A stretch of DNA of 64,000 nt, from contig CAMKTS010000014.1 in NCBI GenBank assembly GCA_946415755.1, positions 1 to 64,000 of the forward strand, in the 5' to 3' direction. Of the stretch, positions 18,356-26,300 are shown one piece after another. Under the pieces are notes generated by a model that did not search any database, had not been told where the DNA came from, and saw only the letters and a program-made list of their open reading frames with translations. Positions within the stretch are counted from its first letter, which is position 1; each line of letters begins with the position of its first letter. Source of the stretch: an uncultured Prevotella sp. (lineage in GTDB: Bacteria; Bacteroidota; Bacteroidia; Bacteroidales; Bacteroidaceae). The position numbers and the translations under genes were made by a program.

Positions 18356-19417
18356 ATGATGAGAAAGAAGATCATTACATTCGGTGAGCTGTTGCTAAGA
18401 TTCTCCAAGTCAGGACATCTGCGACTGACACAGGGAGACATGTTCACCAGCAAGTATGGTGGCAGCGAAGCCAATGTGGCAGTATCTTTGGCCATGCAAG
18501 GCGAGGATGTGACTTATATCACCCGCTTGCCGGACACCCCTGTGGGACATGCGGGAGCCATGAATCTTGCACAGCTCGGTGTCGACACCAGTCATGTGCT
18601 ATATGGCGGGCATCGTATTGGCAGCTATTATTACGAGCCACCGGCAGGCATGCGTGCCGCAAAGGTCATCTACGACCGTTCCGGTTCTGCCTATTATGAC
18701 CTGAAGCCCGGCATGATTCCCTGGCACGAAATATTGAAGGACTGTGCCTATTTCCATGTATCAGGCATTACGGCAGCCATTTCGTCGCAGGCAGCTGAAG
18801 CCACTTTCGAGGCTCTCGACATTGCTGACGAACTGGACGTAACGGTATGTTTCGACATCAACTACCGCAAGAATCTCTGGAAATATGAGGGCGCAACACC
18901 CCGTGAGACGCTGAGCCGCATGCTTTCCCGCTGTGACATGATGTTTGGCGATGCCATCGAGTTCGACTGGCTGTCACAGCATCCGCAGCCCCCGTTTACA
19001 GCTACTGACTCTCACTTCGAGATGCAGATGGAAGAGTATAAAGCATGGTTTGACGAGCTGCATGCACAATATCCACGTCTGAAACACTGGCTGATGGGCA
19101 TGAGAAACATCGTCAGTTCTAGCCATCACACTCTGACAGCACTGCTCTGGACGGAAGGTCGTCTGCTCCAGGCTCCCATCGTCGACATCCCTGATGTTGT
19201 AGACCCTGTTGGTGTGGGTGATGCCTTTATGGGTGGCTGGCTGCATGCCGTCAGCCTCTTCCCAGACGACCGTCAAAAACAGCTAAATTACTCGCTCGCT
19301 GCAGCAGCCCTCAAAAATACTGTTCCAGGTGACTTCAACCTCTTGACAGAAGAAGAAATCATGGATGCGATGTTCGGGAAATACAATCCTTCGACACTCT
19401 ATAAGACTATAGAATAA
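18356..19417 (+). CDS. PfkB-family sugar kinase (2-keto-3-deoxygluconate kinase-like)
   Basis: A ribokinase-fold kinase of about 353 residues. It starts RKKIITFGELLLRFSK, has the substrate/glycine block GGSEANVAVSLAMQGEDV and the catalytic PfkB signature DVVDPVGVGDAFMGGWLH near the end, with the aspartate of GVGD as base. The N-terminal FGELLLRFS and the YGGSEANVAV segment resemble KdgK, which phosphorylates 2-keto-3-deoxygluconate in uronate catabolism; the exact sugar is not proven. ATG 18356 is chosen over a GTG at 18332 that would overlap lpxH. It is followed by a hairpin at 19415-19456. Confidence 0.82.
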   Translation: MMRKKIITFGELLLRFSKSGHLRLTQGDMFTSKYGGSEANVAVSLAMQGEDVTYITRLPDTPVGHAGAMNLAQLGVDTSHVLYGGHRIGSYYYEPPAGMRAAKVIYDRSGSAYYDLKPGMIPWHEILKDCAYFHVSGITAAISSQAAEATFEALDIADELDVTVCFDINYRKNLWKYEGATPRETLSRMLSRCDMMFGDAIEFDWLSQHPQPPFTATDSHFEMQMEEYKAWFDELHAQYPRLKHWLMGMRNIVSSSHHTLTALLWTEGRLLQAPIVDIPDVVDPVGVGDAFMGGWLHAVSLFPDDRQKQLNYSLAAAALKNTVPGDFNLLTEEEIMDAMFGKYNPSTLYKTIE

Positions 19418-19456
19418 AAAAAGGAGTGTACCTAATCCAATCAGGTACACCCTTTA
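19415..19456. terminator. Hairpin shared by the convergent kinase and ackA transcripts
   Basis: GTGTACCT (19426-19433) pairs with AGGTACAC (19443-19450). On the minus strand it is followed by a seven-base T run, so it should terminate ackA; on the plus strand it is followed by a short T run and may also stop the kinase transcript. Confidence 0.8.
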
Positions 19457-19476
19457 AGTATAGCAGAATAAAAATA

Positions 19477-20670
19477 TTACTTCAGCAGGTTCATCGTATC
19501 AGTGGCAATCATCAGCTCCTCGTCAGTAGGGATGACCACAACCTTTACCTTAGAATCGTCAGCTGAGATAATGCACTCCTCGCCACGCTTGTTGTTCTTC
19601 GACTCATCAAACTTCACGCCTAAGAACTCCAATCCCTGGCAGACAGCAGAACGCATGCTAATCTGATTCTCACCGACACCGGCAGTAAAGACGATGACAT
19701 CGACGCCACCCATTGCAGCAGCGTAGGCACCAATATACTTCTTGATGCGATAGAAATACATTTCCTGAGCCAAGATGGCACGCTCGTTGCCTTCCTTGGC
19801 AGCATTCTCCACGTCACGCATATCGCTGGAACCGCCAGTGATACCTGCCACACCACTCTTCTTGTTGAGCAAGTTAGACATACCGTCGGCATCCAAACCC
19901 AGTTTCTTCTCCAGGAAGGTCACAGCACCGCCGTCAATGTCACCAGAGCGGGTGCCCATCACAAGCCCCTCCAACGGAGTGAGCCCCATCGAGGTGTCTA
20001 CGCACTTGCCGTCAACCACAGCAGCAATAGAGCCGCCATTACCCACATGGCAGGTAATCACCTTGGTACCTTCCGGCTTCATGCCAAGGAACTCCAGTGC
20101 GCGAGCACTTACATAACGATGGCTGGTGCCGTGGAATCCATAGCGACGCACGCCATACTCCTTATACAGCTCGTAGGGAATAGCGTACATATATGCCTTG
20201 GCAGGCATGGTCTGATGGAAGGCAGTATCAAACACACCCACCTGAGGCAGACCCGGCATCAGCTCCTTCACGGCATTCACGCCCTTCAGATTGGCGGGGT
20301 TGTGCAGAGGAGCCAAGTCGCTGACGGCCTTGAAAGCCTCCAGTACCTCATCGGTCAGCAGCACCGACTTGTTGAACTTCTCACCGCCATGCACCATACG
20401 GTGACCTACGGCATCAATCTCCTTCAGGTCTTTGATGACACCAATCTCCGGGTCAGTCAGAAGCGAAAAGATGAACTTCACGCCCTCGGTATGCTCGGGA
20501 ATGTCGTGCATAATCTGCTTCTTCTCACCATTAGCCAGCTTTACTTTTACAAAGGCACCGTCCAAACCCACACGCTCGGCACCACCGCTGGTCATCACAC
20601 TCTTATCGTCCATGTTGTACAATGCGTACTTGATAGACGAAGAGCCACAATTCAATACTAATATTTTCAT
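19477..20670 (-). CDS. ackA: Acetate kinase
   Basis: Converts acetyl phosphate and ADP to acetate and ATP, the last step of acetate fermentation. It starts MKILVLNCGSSSIKYAL, with VGHRMVHGGEKF, the RRYGFHGTSHRYVS block, GNGGSIAAV and TPLEGLVMGTRSGDID. The ATG at 20670 is correct; an in-frame extension upstream would read only through the palindromic repeat (MGGVGGGS). A GGGGGAGG tract from that repeat lies just before the ATG and could act as a ribosome-binding site, unusual in this phylum. It is transcribed after pta. Confidence 0.97.
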   Translation of the reverse strand: MKILVLNCGSSSIKYALYNMDDKSVMTSGGAERVGLDGAFVKVKLANGEKKQIMHDIPEHTEGVKFIFSLLTDPEIGVIKDLKEIDAVGHRMVHGGEKFNKSVLLTDEVLEAFKAVSDLAPLHNPANLKGVNAVKELMPGLPQVGVFDTAFHQTMPAKAYMYAIPYELYKEYGVRRYGFHGTSHRYVSARALEFLGMKPEGTKVITCHVGNGGSIAAVVDGKCVDTSMGLTPLEGLVMGTRSGDIDGGAVTFLEKKLGLDADGMSNLLNKKSGVAGITGGSSDMRDVENAAKEGNERAILAQEMYFYRIKKYIGAYAAAMGGVDVIVFTAGVGENQISMRSAVCQGLEFLGVKFDESKNNKRGEECIISADDSKVKVVVIPTDEELMIATDTMNLLK

Positions 20671-20672
20671 AG

Positions 20673-20704
20673 AACCTCCCCCAACCCCTCCCAAGGAGGG
20701 GAGT
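20673..20704 (+). repeat. Palindromic repeat, copy B, at the ackA translation start
   Basis: AACCTCCCCCAACCCC followed by the CCCTCCCAAGGAGGGG palindrome; same family as 15737-15768. It ends two bases upstream of the ackA ATG, so its hairpin would fold in the ackA leader. Confidence 0.8.
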
Positions 20705-20769
20705 GTCTGGCGGATTTCAGGGGGATACCAGACTTTCTAAACGGTTAATTTTTTTATTTCTGCCCGCAG

Positions 20770-20803
20770 GCCCTCCTCCCCTTAGGGGAGGTCGGGAGGG
20801 GTT
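20770..20803 (-). repeat. Palindromic repeat, copy C, inverted relative to copy B
   Basis: On the minus strand: AACCCCTCCCGACC followed by CTCCCCTAAGGGGAG. It lies directly after the pta stop and faces copy B across a ~66-base spacer, forming an inverted pair. Confidence 0.7.
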
Positions 20804-21814
20804 TTATTTCTTTGCGTCCATAGCCTGGCATGCGGTGATGGCTACCATATAGTAGATGTCATCAACAGAACAGCCACGGGAGAGGTCATTGACCGGACGG
20901 GCAATACCCTGGAGGATGGGGCCGATGGCGATAGCATCGCCGAGGCGCTGCACGAGCTTATAGCCGATATTGCCTACCTCGAGGTTGGGGAACACCAGAA
21001 CGTTGGCATTGCCGGCAATTTCTGATCCGGGAGCCTTCTTCTTGCCCACACTGGGTACGAGGGCGGCATCAGCCTGCAACTCACCGTCAATCTTCAGGCT
21101 AGGATCGATTTCCTTAGCCAGACGGGTAGCCTCAATCACCTTGTCTACCACCTCGTGGGTAGCACTGCCCTTCGTTGAGAAGCTGAGCATGGCAACACGC
21201 GGGTCAGCAAATCCAGCCACCGACTTAGCGGTCTGTGCCGTGCAGACGGCAATCTGTGCCAGTTCATTGGCAGCAGGCATAGGCGTTACGGCAACATCGC
21301 CAACCACCAATACGCCATTTTCTCCATACTGCGGTTCCTTGGTGATGAGCAGCATACCACCACTAACGCAGGTAATGCCAGGAGCACACTTAATAATCTG
21401 CAGGGCAGGACGCAACGTATCGCCCGTTGTCGACAACGCACCACTGATCTGACCGTCAGCTCCTTCTGTCTTGATAATCATACAACCCAGGTACAACGGG
21501 TTCTTCACCAGTTCACGGGCCTGCTCGATAGTCATGCCCTTCTTTTTGCGCAGTTCTGCCAACAGCTGTGCATACTCCTCACTCTTCTCACAGTTCTCCG
21601 GGTCGATAAGGGTAGCCTTGTCAATGTTTGTCAGGCCCTTCTCCTTGGCCAAGGCATGCACCTTGTCAGGATTACCGATAAGAATCAGGTGAGCAATGTC
21701 GTCGGCCAACACCTTGTCGGCTGCACACAAGGTACGCTCCTCCTCTGCTTCTGGGAGCACAATGCGCTGCTTGTTTGCCTTAGCACGCGCTACGATTTGA
21801 CTTAATAAATCCAT
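20804..21814 (-). CDS. pta: Phosphate acetyltransferase
   Basis: Transfers acetyl from acetyl-CoA to phosphate; with AckA it forms the acetate-producing, ATP-yielding branch. The 336-residue short form carries the typical N-terminus (RIVLPEAEEERTLCAADKV), DGQISGALSTTGDTLRPAL, the serine-rich SFSTKGSATHE and the end block NDLSRGCSVDDIYYMVAIT. It is first in the pta-ackA operon with a -7 element at 21859-21866. The intergenic space to ackA holds an inverted pair of G/C-rich palindromes that could modulate ackA expression. Confidence 0.97.
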   Translation of the reverse strand: MDLLSQIVARAKANKQRIVLPEAEEERTLCAADKVLADDIAHLILIGNPDKVHALAKEKGLTNIDKATLIDPENCEKSEEYAQLLAELRKKKGMTIEQARELVKNPLYLGCMIIKTEGADGQISGALSTTGDTLRPALQIIKCAPGITCVSGGMLLITKEPQYGENGVLVVGDVAVTPMPAANELAQIAVCTAQTAKSVAGFADPRVAMLSFSTKGSATHEVVDKVIEATRLAKEIDPSLKIDGELQADAALVPSVGKKKAPGSEIAGNANVLVFPNLEVGNIGYKLVQRLGDAIAIGPILQGIARPVNDLSRGCSVDDIYYMVAITACQAMDAKK

Positions 21815-21858
21815 AGTTTGTTTTACATTATAAATTAATTGTTATCACACATTGTCTG

Positions 21859-21866
21859 CAAAGGTA
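21859..21866 (-). promoter_or_regulatory. -7 element of pta-ackA
   Basis: Minus strand TACCTTTG, 45 bases before the pta ATG. Confidence 0.7.
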
Positions 21867-21914
21867 CGAAATAATTCATAATTCATCATCCATCCATCAC
21901 AAATTTAATATTAT

Positions 21915-22691
21915 TTATGCCATTTCTTCCGTGAGGATGCTTTCCAGTTTCTCGGCCGAGAGGCGTAGCTGGAAGTCGCTGCGGATGGCGACACTGATAC
22001 CGCCAGTCTCCTCCGACACCACAATAGCGATACAGTCGCTCTCATGGGTGATGCCCAGGGCTGCACGGTGGCGCAAGCCCAACTCTTTGGGGATGTCGAG
22101 ACTATGGCTGACGGGCAGAATGCAACCGGCAGCACGGATACGCCCTCCAACTATCACCATCGCTCCATCGTGCAGCGGAGAGTTCTTGAAGAAGATATTC
22201 TCTATCAGCCGCTGGTTGATGTCGGCATTGATGCGCTCTCCTGTGGCTACAATGTCATCGAGCGGCGTGGCCCGCTGAATCACAATCAGTGCTCCCACCT
22301 TCTTTTTACTCATGCTCATACACGACAGTACGATGGGCATGATCGTCTGTTTCAACTGTTCCGGATTACGGTTCTTGTCAGCATTGGAGAATAGTCTGCG
22401 GAAGGTTCGCATGCGCTGATGTGCTCCCAGGTTGTAGAGGAACTTACGGATATCCTCCTGAAAGAGGATGATGAGACCGATGACACCTACGGACACCAGT
22501 TTGTCCATAATGCTGCCCAGCAGTTTCATTCCCAACACCTGCGATACGACCAGCCACAGCACGACGAACACCAGTATGCCCATGAACACATTCAGTGAGC
22601 GCGACTCCTTCATCAGCCTGTAGATATAGAACAGCATCAAGGCGACGAGGACAATGTCGATAATATCTTTCAGTCCGAATTCAAAAAACAC
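21915..22691 (-). CDS. cdaA: Diadenylate cyclase, CdaA type
   Basis: Makes the second messenger c-di-AMP from two ATP. Three N-terminal hydrophobic helices (residues ~12-75) are followed by the DAC domain with its two diagnostic motifs: DGA at 175-177 (SPLHDGAMVIVGGRI) and RHR at 207-209 (GLRHRAALGITHESD). The start is GTG at 22691, six bases after the folP stop. The CdaR regulator usually paired with CdaA in Firmicutes is absent; pairing with folP is instead the arrangement here, as I recall from other Bacteroidota. No c-di-AMP phosphodiesterase is in the window. Confidence 0.93.
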   Translation of the reverse strand: MFFEFGLKDIIDIVLVALMLFYIYRLMKESRSLNVFMGILVFVVLWLVVSQVLGMKLLGSIMDKLVSVGVIGLIILFQEDIRKFLYNLGAHQRMRTFRRLFSNADKNRNPEQLKQTIMPIVLSCMSMSKKKVGALIVIQRATPLDDIVATGERINADINQRLIENIFFKNSPLHDGAMVIVGGRIRAAGCILPVSHSLDIPKELGLRHRAALGITHESDCIAIVVSEETGGISVAIRSDFQLRLSAEKLESILTEEMA

Positions 22692-22697
22692 CTTATC

Positions 22698-23531
22698 CTA
22701 ATTTACAAGTTTACTATTTTCTATTTGTCTCACTATCTTGACGCATTCCACAGCCTGCCTGACATCATGCACACGCAGGATGTTGGCTCCCCCTAGCAGT
22801 GCCTTGGTGTGCAATACCGATGTCCCGTTGAGTGCCTCTTCCTGCCGGATTCCTAACAGGCGACAGACCATCGACTTGCGCGAGACACCTACCAGTATGG
22901 GCACTCCCATCATCTGCATACGTTCCAACTGCGACAGCACGATGTAGTTCTGCTCCAGTGTCTTACCAAAGCCAAAGCCGGGGTCGAGCACGATGTCCTT
23001 CTGCCCCATGGAGCGCAGTATATCGACCACCTCGGCACCGTCGAGCAGAATCTCCCGCATGGTAGCTTTCCGCGACATGTATATATAAGGTACGCGCAGG
23101 AGTGATACCATGCGGAACATTTCACGTTGAACGCTGACGGCTGAAAGCTGGACATCAACCGGGCCGCCAACATCGTTGATGATGTCCACACCATATTCCT
23201 CCACGGCCATGCGCGCCACGTCCGGTCGGAACGTATCGACACTGACCACAGCCTCCAGAGCCTCACGGCGCACAGCTGTCAGGGCCATGCGCAGCCGCTC
23301 CATCTCTTCTGCCTCATCAACAGGAGTGCTGTCTGGTCTTGTTGAGCAGGCACCCACATCAACGATGGCTGCCCCTTCATCCAGTATCTGCCGTGTCCGC
23401 ACTGCCACCTGTTGCTCAGTCTGCTGTCGGCTGTCGGCATAAAATGAGTCGGGTGTTGCGTTCACAATCCCCATCACCAACGGCTCGCTGAGGTCGACCA
23501 ATCTTCCTTTGCAATTCAGCGTATAATCCAT
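22698..23531 (-). CDS. folP: Dihydropteroate synthase
   Basis: Joins p-aminobenzoate to the pterin pyrophosphate in folate synthesis; target of sulfonamides. Signature blocks are MGIVNATPDSF, VDVGACSTRPDS, SVDTFRPDVARMA, INDVGG and DIVLDPGFGFGKT, with the late VGVSRKSM. The ATG at 23531 is preferred: the alternative GTG at 23540 overlaps the -7 promoter element (23540-23547). That leaves a predicted leader of only a few bases. It is co-transcribed with cdaA. Confidence 0.95.
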   Translation of the reverse strand: MDYTLNCKGRLVDLSEPLVMGIVNATPDSFYADSRQQTEQQVAVRTRQILDEGAAIVDVGACSTRPDSTPVDEAEEMERLRMALTAVRREALEAVVSVDTFRPDVARMAVEEYGVDIINDVGGPVDVQLSAVSVQREMFRMVSLLRVPYIYMSRKATMREILLDGAEVVDILRSMGQKDIVLDPGFGFGKTLEQNYIVLSQLERMQMMGVPILVGVSRKSMVCRLLGIRQEEALNGTSVLHTKALLGGANILRVHDVRQAVECVKIVRQIENSKLVN

Positions 23532-23539
23532 ATCAGCCA

Positions 23540-23547
23540 CAAAGATA
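23540..23547 (-). promoter_or_regulatory. -7 element of folP-cdaA
   Basis: Minus strand TATCTTTG; its last base is nine bases from the folP ATG, predicting an almost leaderless mRNA. Confidence 0.65.
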
Positions 23548-23590
23548 CGAAAAAAATAAGAATAAGAAATAAAAAATAAAAATTATTTCG

Positions 23591-23598
23591 TATCTTTG
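23591..23598 (+). promoter_or_regulatory. -7 element of SemiSWEET-murF
   Basis: TATCTTTG, 23 bases before the ATG at 23622; preceded by A/T-rich AATAAAAATT repeats shared with the divergent folP promoter. Confidence 0.7.
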
Positions 23599-23621
23599 CC
23601 ATCAAATTAATTCTTATTGCT

Positions 23622-23909
23622 ATGGAACAGAGTGTATTTTTCGAAATCTGCGGTTGGATAGCCAGCATCGGCATGATATTGGGTTATCTGCCACAGGCTA
23701 TTAAAACCATCCGCACCCGCAACACCGACGGCATTGCCTTACCCACCTTCTCGATGATGGCCGTTGGCGGTTTCGCATTCATCCTGCAGGGACTGTTCCA
23801 CAAGCCCGACATCCTGTGGGCACTGCTGATTACCAACCTCGTTACCACTACGTGCAGCTGCATCATCTTTGGCATCAAGGTCTACAACGACTATATCAAG
23901 AAGAAATAA
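23622..23909 (+). CDS. SemiSWEET sugar transporter
   Basis: A 95-residue protein with three hydrophobic helices and the PQ-loop signature at P24-Q25 in GYLPQAIKTIRTRNTDGIALP. SemiSWEETs act as dimers and move sugars across the inner membrane down their gradient. The third helix (ALLITNLVTTTCSCIIFGIKVY) and the short basic tail are typical. It lies 18 bases upstream of murF on the same promoter; whether its role is linked to cell-wall precursor supply cannot be told from sequence. Confidence 0.9.
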   Translation: MEQSVFFEICGWIASIGMILGYLPQAIKTIRTRNTDGIALPTFSMMAVGGFAFILQGLFHKPDILWALLITNLVTTTCSCIIFGIKVYNDYIKKK

Positions 23910-23927
23910 CAATACCCCAACACGAAT

Positions 23928-25262
23928 ATGATAGATATCAAAGAACTCTACCGCCTCTACCAAGAGCATCCATGTATCACCACCGACTCACGCAACTGTC
24001 CTAAAGGCAGCATCTTCCTGGCCCTGAAGGGCGAGACGTTCGACGGAAACAAATTTGCCCGCCAGGCTCTCGAAAAGGGCTGCGCCTACGCCATCATCGA
24101 CAATGCGGAAGTCATGGACAATGCGGACAACCGTCTCATCCTCGTTGATGACTGCCTGCAGACCTATAAAGACCTGGCGCGCGAGCATCGTCGCCAGTTC
24201 GATATCCCCGTTATCGGCATCACGGGAACCAACGGCAAGACCACTACCAAGGAACTTATCCGTGCCGTGCTGTCAAGGAGCTACAACGTGATGGGCACGG
24301 AAGGCAATTTCAACAATGATGTAGGGGTGCCCAAGACCCTATTCCGCCTGAATGACGACCATGACATTGCCGTAGTGGAAATGGGAGCATCGCATCCTGG
24401 CGACATCAAGACACTGGTAGAGACGGCAGAACCCACCTGTGGCCTGATTACCAACGTAGGACGCGCCCACCTGCTGGGCTTCGGCTCCTTCGAGGGTGTC
24501 TGCAAGACGAAGGGTGAGCTGTATGACTATCTGTTCGAACACCAATGGCCCGTATTTGTGAATCGCGATAACGAGCATCTGGTGCGGATGTCAGAAAAGC
24601 TCCTTGATGTCTACTACTATGGCCAGAGTGACAACGAGGACATTCTTATTCGCGGCGAAGTCATCTCCTGTGCTCCCTTCCTGAAGTTCCGCTGGCGCGA
24701 GCAGGACTACGATGCAGGGTATATCGGAGAATGGATGGAGGTACAGACGCACCTGATTGGTGCCTACAACCTCGACAACATCCTGGCAGCCATCACCGTG
24801 GGCTACGTCAACAATGTTCCCTTCGAAGAGATTTGCCATGCCGTCGAGCATTACATCCCCACCAACAACCGTTCACAACTGACGGAAACGGCCAACAACC
24901 ACCTCATCGTCGATGCCTACAATGCCAACCCTACCAGTATGGCGGCTGCCATCGACAACTTCCAGCGAATGGAGGTGTCGCCCAAGATGGCTATCATCGG
25001 CAAGATGGGAGAGCTGGGCAATGTCTGCGACGAGGAGCACCAGCGACTTGTCGACCTGCTTCGTCAGTCAGGCTGCGACCAGATGTGGCTCGTCGGCGAC
25101 GAGTTCACGGCCACCGATGCCCTTTCTGATGAACGGTTCAAGTGGTTCCGCGATGTAGAGGAGGTAAAGGCAGCTCTCAACTGTCAGGCCCCTGTCGGCT
25201 ACTACATCCTCATCAAGGGCAGCAACAGCAATCGTCTTTTCGAGCTGCCGCCGCTCTTGTAG
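23928..25262 (+). CDS. murF: UDP-N-acetylmuramoyl-tripeptide--D-alanyl-D-alanine ligase
   Basis: Adds D-Ala-D-Ala to the UDP-MurNAc-tripeptide, the last cytoplasmic step of stem-peptide assembly. The N-terminal domain reads TTDSRNCPKGSIFLALKGETFDGNKF in family style. The ATP loop is IGITGTNGKTTTKEL, then NFNNDVGVP, VEMGASHPGDI and the central NVGRAHLLGFGS. The C-terminal domain carries DAYNANPTSM and IGKMGELG. The 444-residue length is normal. It ends two bases from the convergent GH43 gene, with no terminator visible between them. Confidence 0.96.
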   Translation: MIDIKELYRLYQEHPCITTDSRNCPKGSIFLALKGETFDGNKFARQALEKGCAYAIIDNAEVMDNADNRLILVDDCLQTYKDLAREHRRQFDIPVIGITGTNGKTTTKELIRAVLSRSYNVMGTEGNFNNDVGVPKTLFRLNDDHDIAVVEMGASHPGDIKTLVETAEPTCGLITNVGRAHLLGFGSFEGVCKTKGELYDYLFEHQWPVFVNRDNEHLVRMSEKLLDVYYYGQSDNEDILIRGEVISCAPFLKFRWREQDYDAGYIGEWMEVQTHLIGAYNLDNILAAITVGYVNNVPFEEICHAVEHYIPTNNRSQLTETANNHLIVDAYNANPTSMAAAIDNFQRMEVSPKMAIIGKMGELGNVCDEEHQRLVDLLRQSGCDQMWLVGDEFTATDALSDERFKWFRDVEEVKAALNCQAPVGYYILIKGSNSNRLFELPPLL

Positions 25263-25264
25263 GG

Positions 25265-26299
25265 TCAACCTTCGTTGTCTACCTTCTGGATGGTACCGTC
25301 AGCGTTGTAGAATAGCCGCTGCACCTTGAGGGATCGCAGGTGGGTAATATCATTCGAAGGCACACAGTCGTGGTAGAACAGATACCACTGACCACGGTAT
25401 TCCACGATGCTGTGGTGGGTAGTCCATCCTACGACGGGGTCGAGGATAACACCCTGATAAGTAAACGGACCGTAGGGTGAGTCACCAATGGCATAGCACA
25501 GGAAGTGGCTGTCGCCTGTAGAATAGGAGAAGTAATACTTGCCGTTGTACTTATGCATCCAGGAAGCCTCGAAGAATCGGTGCGGATCACCGGCCTTCAG
25601 GGGCTGACCGTCCTTATCGAGTATCACTACAGGGCGTGCTGCCTCGGCAAATTGCATCACATCGTCGCTCATGCGCACCACACAGCTGTTGATGGCAGGA
25701 CTGTCGGCAGCGGTGAAGAGTTCACCCTTATGGTCGGGAGCAGCACCAAGGTCGACGAGTCCGTTCTGGTCGCCATACTTGCCAAAGACGGGAGCCTGTC
25801 CGCCAGGCAGCGGATGCCACCACTGGAGCTGACCGCCCCAGAGGCCGCCAAAGTAGATGTATACCTGACCGTCGTCATCCTTGAAGGCACAGGGGTCGAT
25901 GCTAAACGATCCGCGGATAGGTTGTGCCTGCGGGACAAAAGGTCCTTCAGGCTTGTCAGCCACTGCCACGCCCAGACGGAACACACCATCGTAAGCCTTG
26001 GCCGAAAAGATGAGGAAATACTTGCCGTCTTTCTCCACAACGTCGTTGTCCCACATCTGCTTTTCAGCCCAGGGTACGTCCTTCACGTCGAGGATGACAC
26101 CGTGGTCGGTGACTTCACCGTTTTCAACATCATCCCACGACAGCACGTGGTAGTCCTTCATCTGGAAGTGACCGCCGTCATCGTCGAAGCATTCGCCGGC
26201 ATCCCAGTCGTGGCTGGGATAGACGTACAATCTTCCGTTAAACACATTGGCAGAGGGGTCTGCCATATAGTCACTGGGGAATAGATACCTTGGTTTCAT
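25265..26299 (-). CDS. xynB: GH43 family beta-xylosidase / arabinofuranosidase
   Basis: Five-bladed beta-propeller glycosidase acting on xylan fragments. The catalytic triad can be read: base D14 in YMADPSANVF, pKa-modulator D135 in FSIDPCAFKDDDG and general acid E244 in RFFEASWMHKYNG. There is no signal peptide, so it probably acts in the cytoplasm on imported oligosaccharides. It is the third gene of the operon transporter - GH10 - GH43, one base after the GH10 stop. This order matches the xynD-xynA-xynB arrangement of Prevotella bryantii as I recall it. Xylosidase versus arabinosidase cannot be settled by eye. Confidence 0.88.
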   Translation of the reverse strand: MKPRYLFPSDYMADPSANVFNGRLYVYPSHDWDAGECFDDDGGHFQMKDYHVLSWDDVENGEVTDHGVILDVKDVPWAEKQMWDNDVVEKDGKYFLIFSAKAYDGVFRLGVAVADKPEGPFVPQAQPIRGSFSIDPCAFKDDDGQVYIYFGGLWGGQLQWWHPLPGGQAPVFGKYGDQNGLVDLGAAPDHKGELFTAADSPAINSCVVRMSDDVMQFAEAARPVVILDKDGQPLKAGDPHRFFEASWMHKYNGKYYFSYSTGDSHFLCYAIGDSPYGPFTYQGVILDPVVGWTTHHSIVEYRGQWYLFYHDCVPSNDITHLRSLKVQRLFYNADGTIQKVDNEG

Positions 26300-26300
26300 G

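Noticed and set aside
20671..20694. N-terminal extension of acetate kinase (MGGVGGGS)
   Set aside because: The extra residues are only the translation of the palindromic repeat; MKILVLN at 20670 is the family start.
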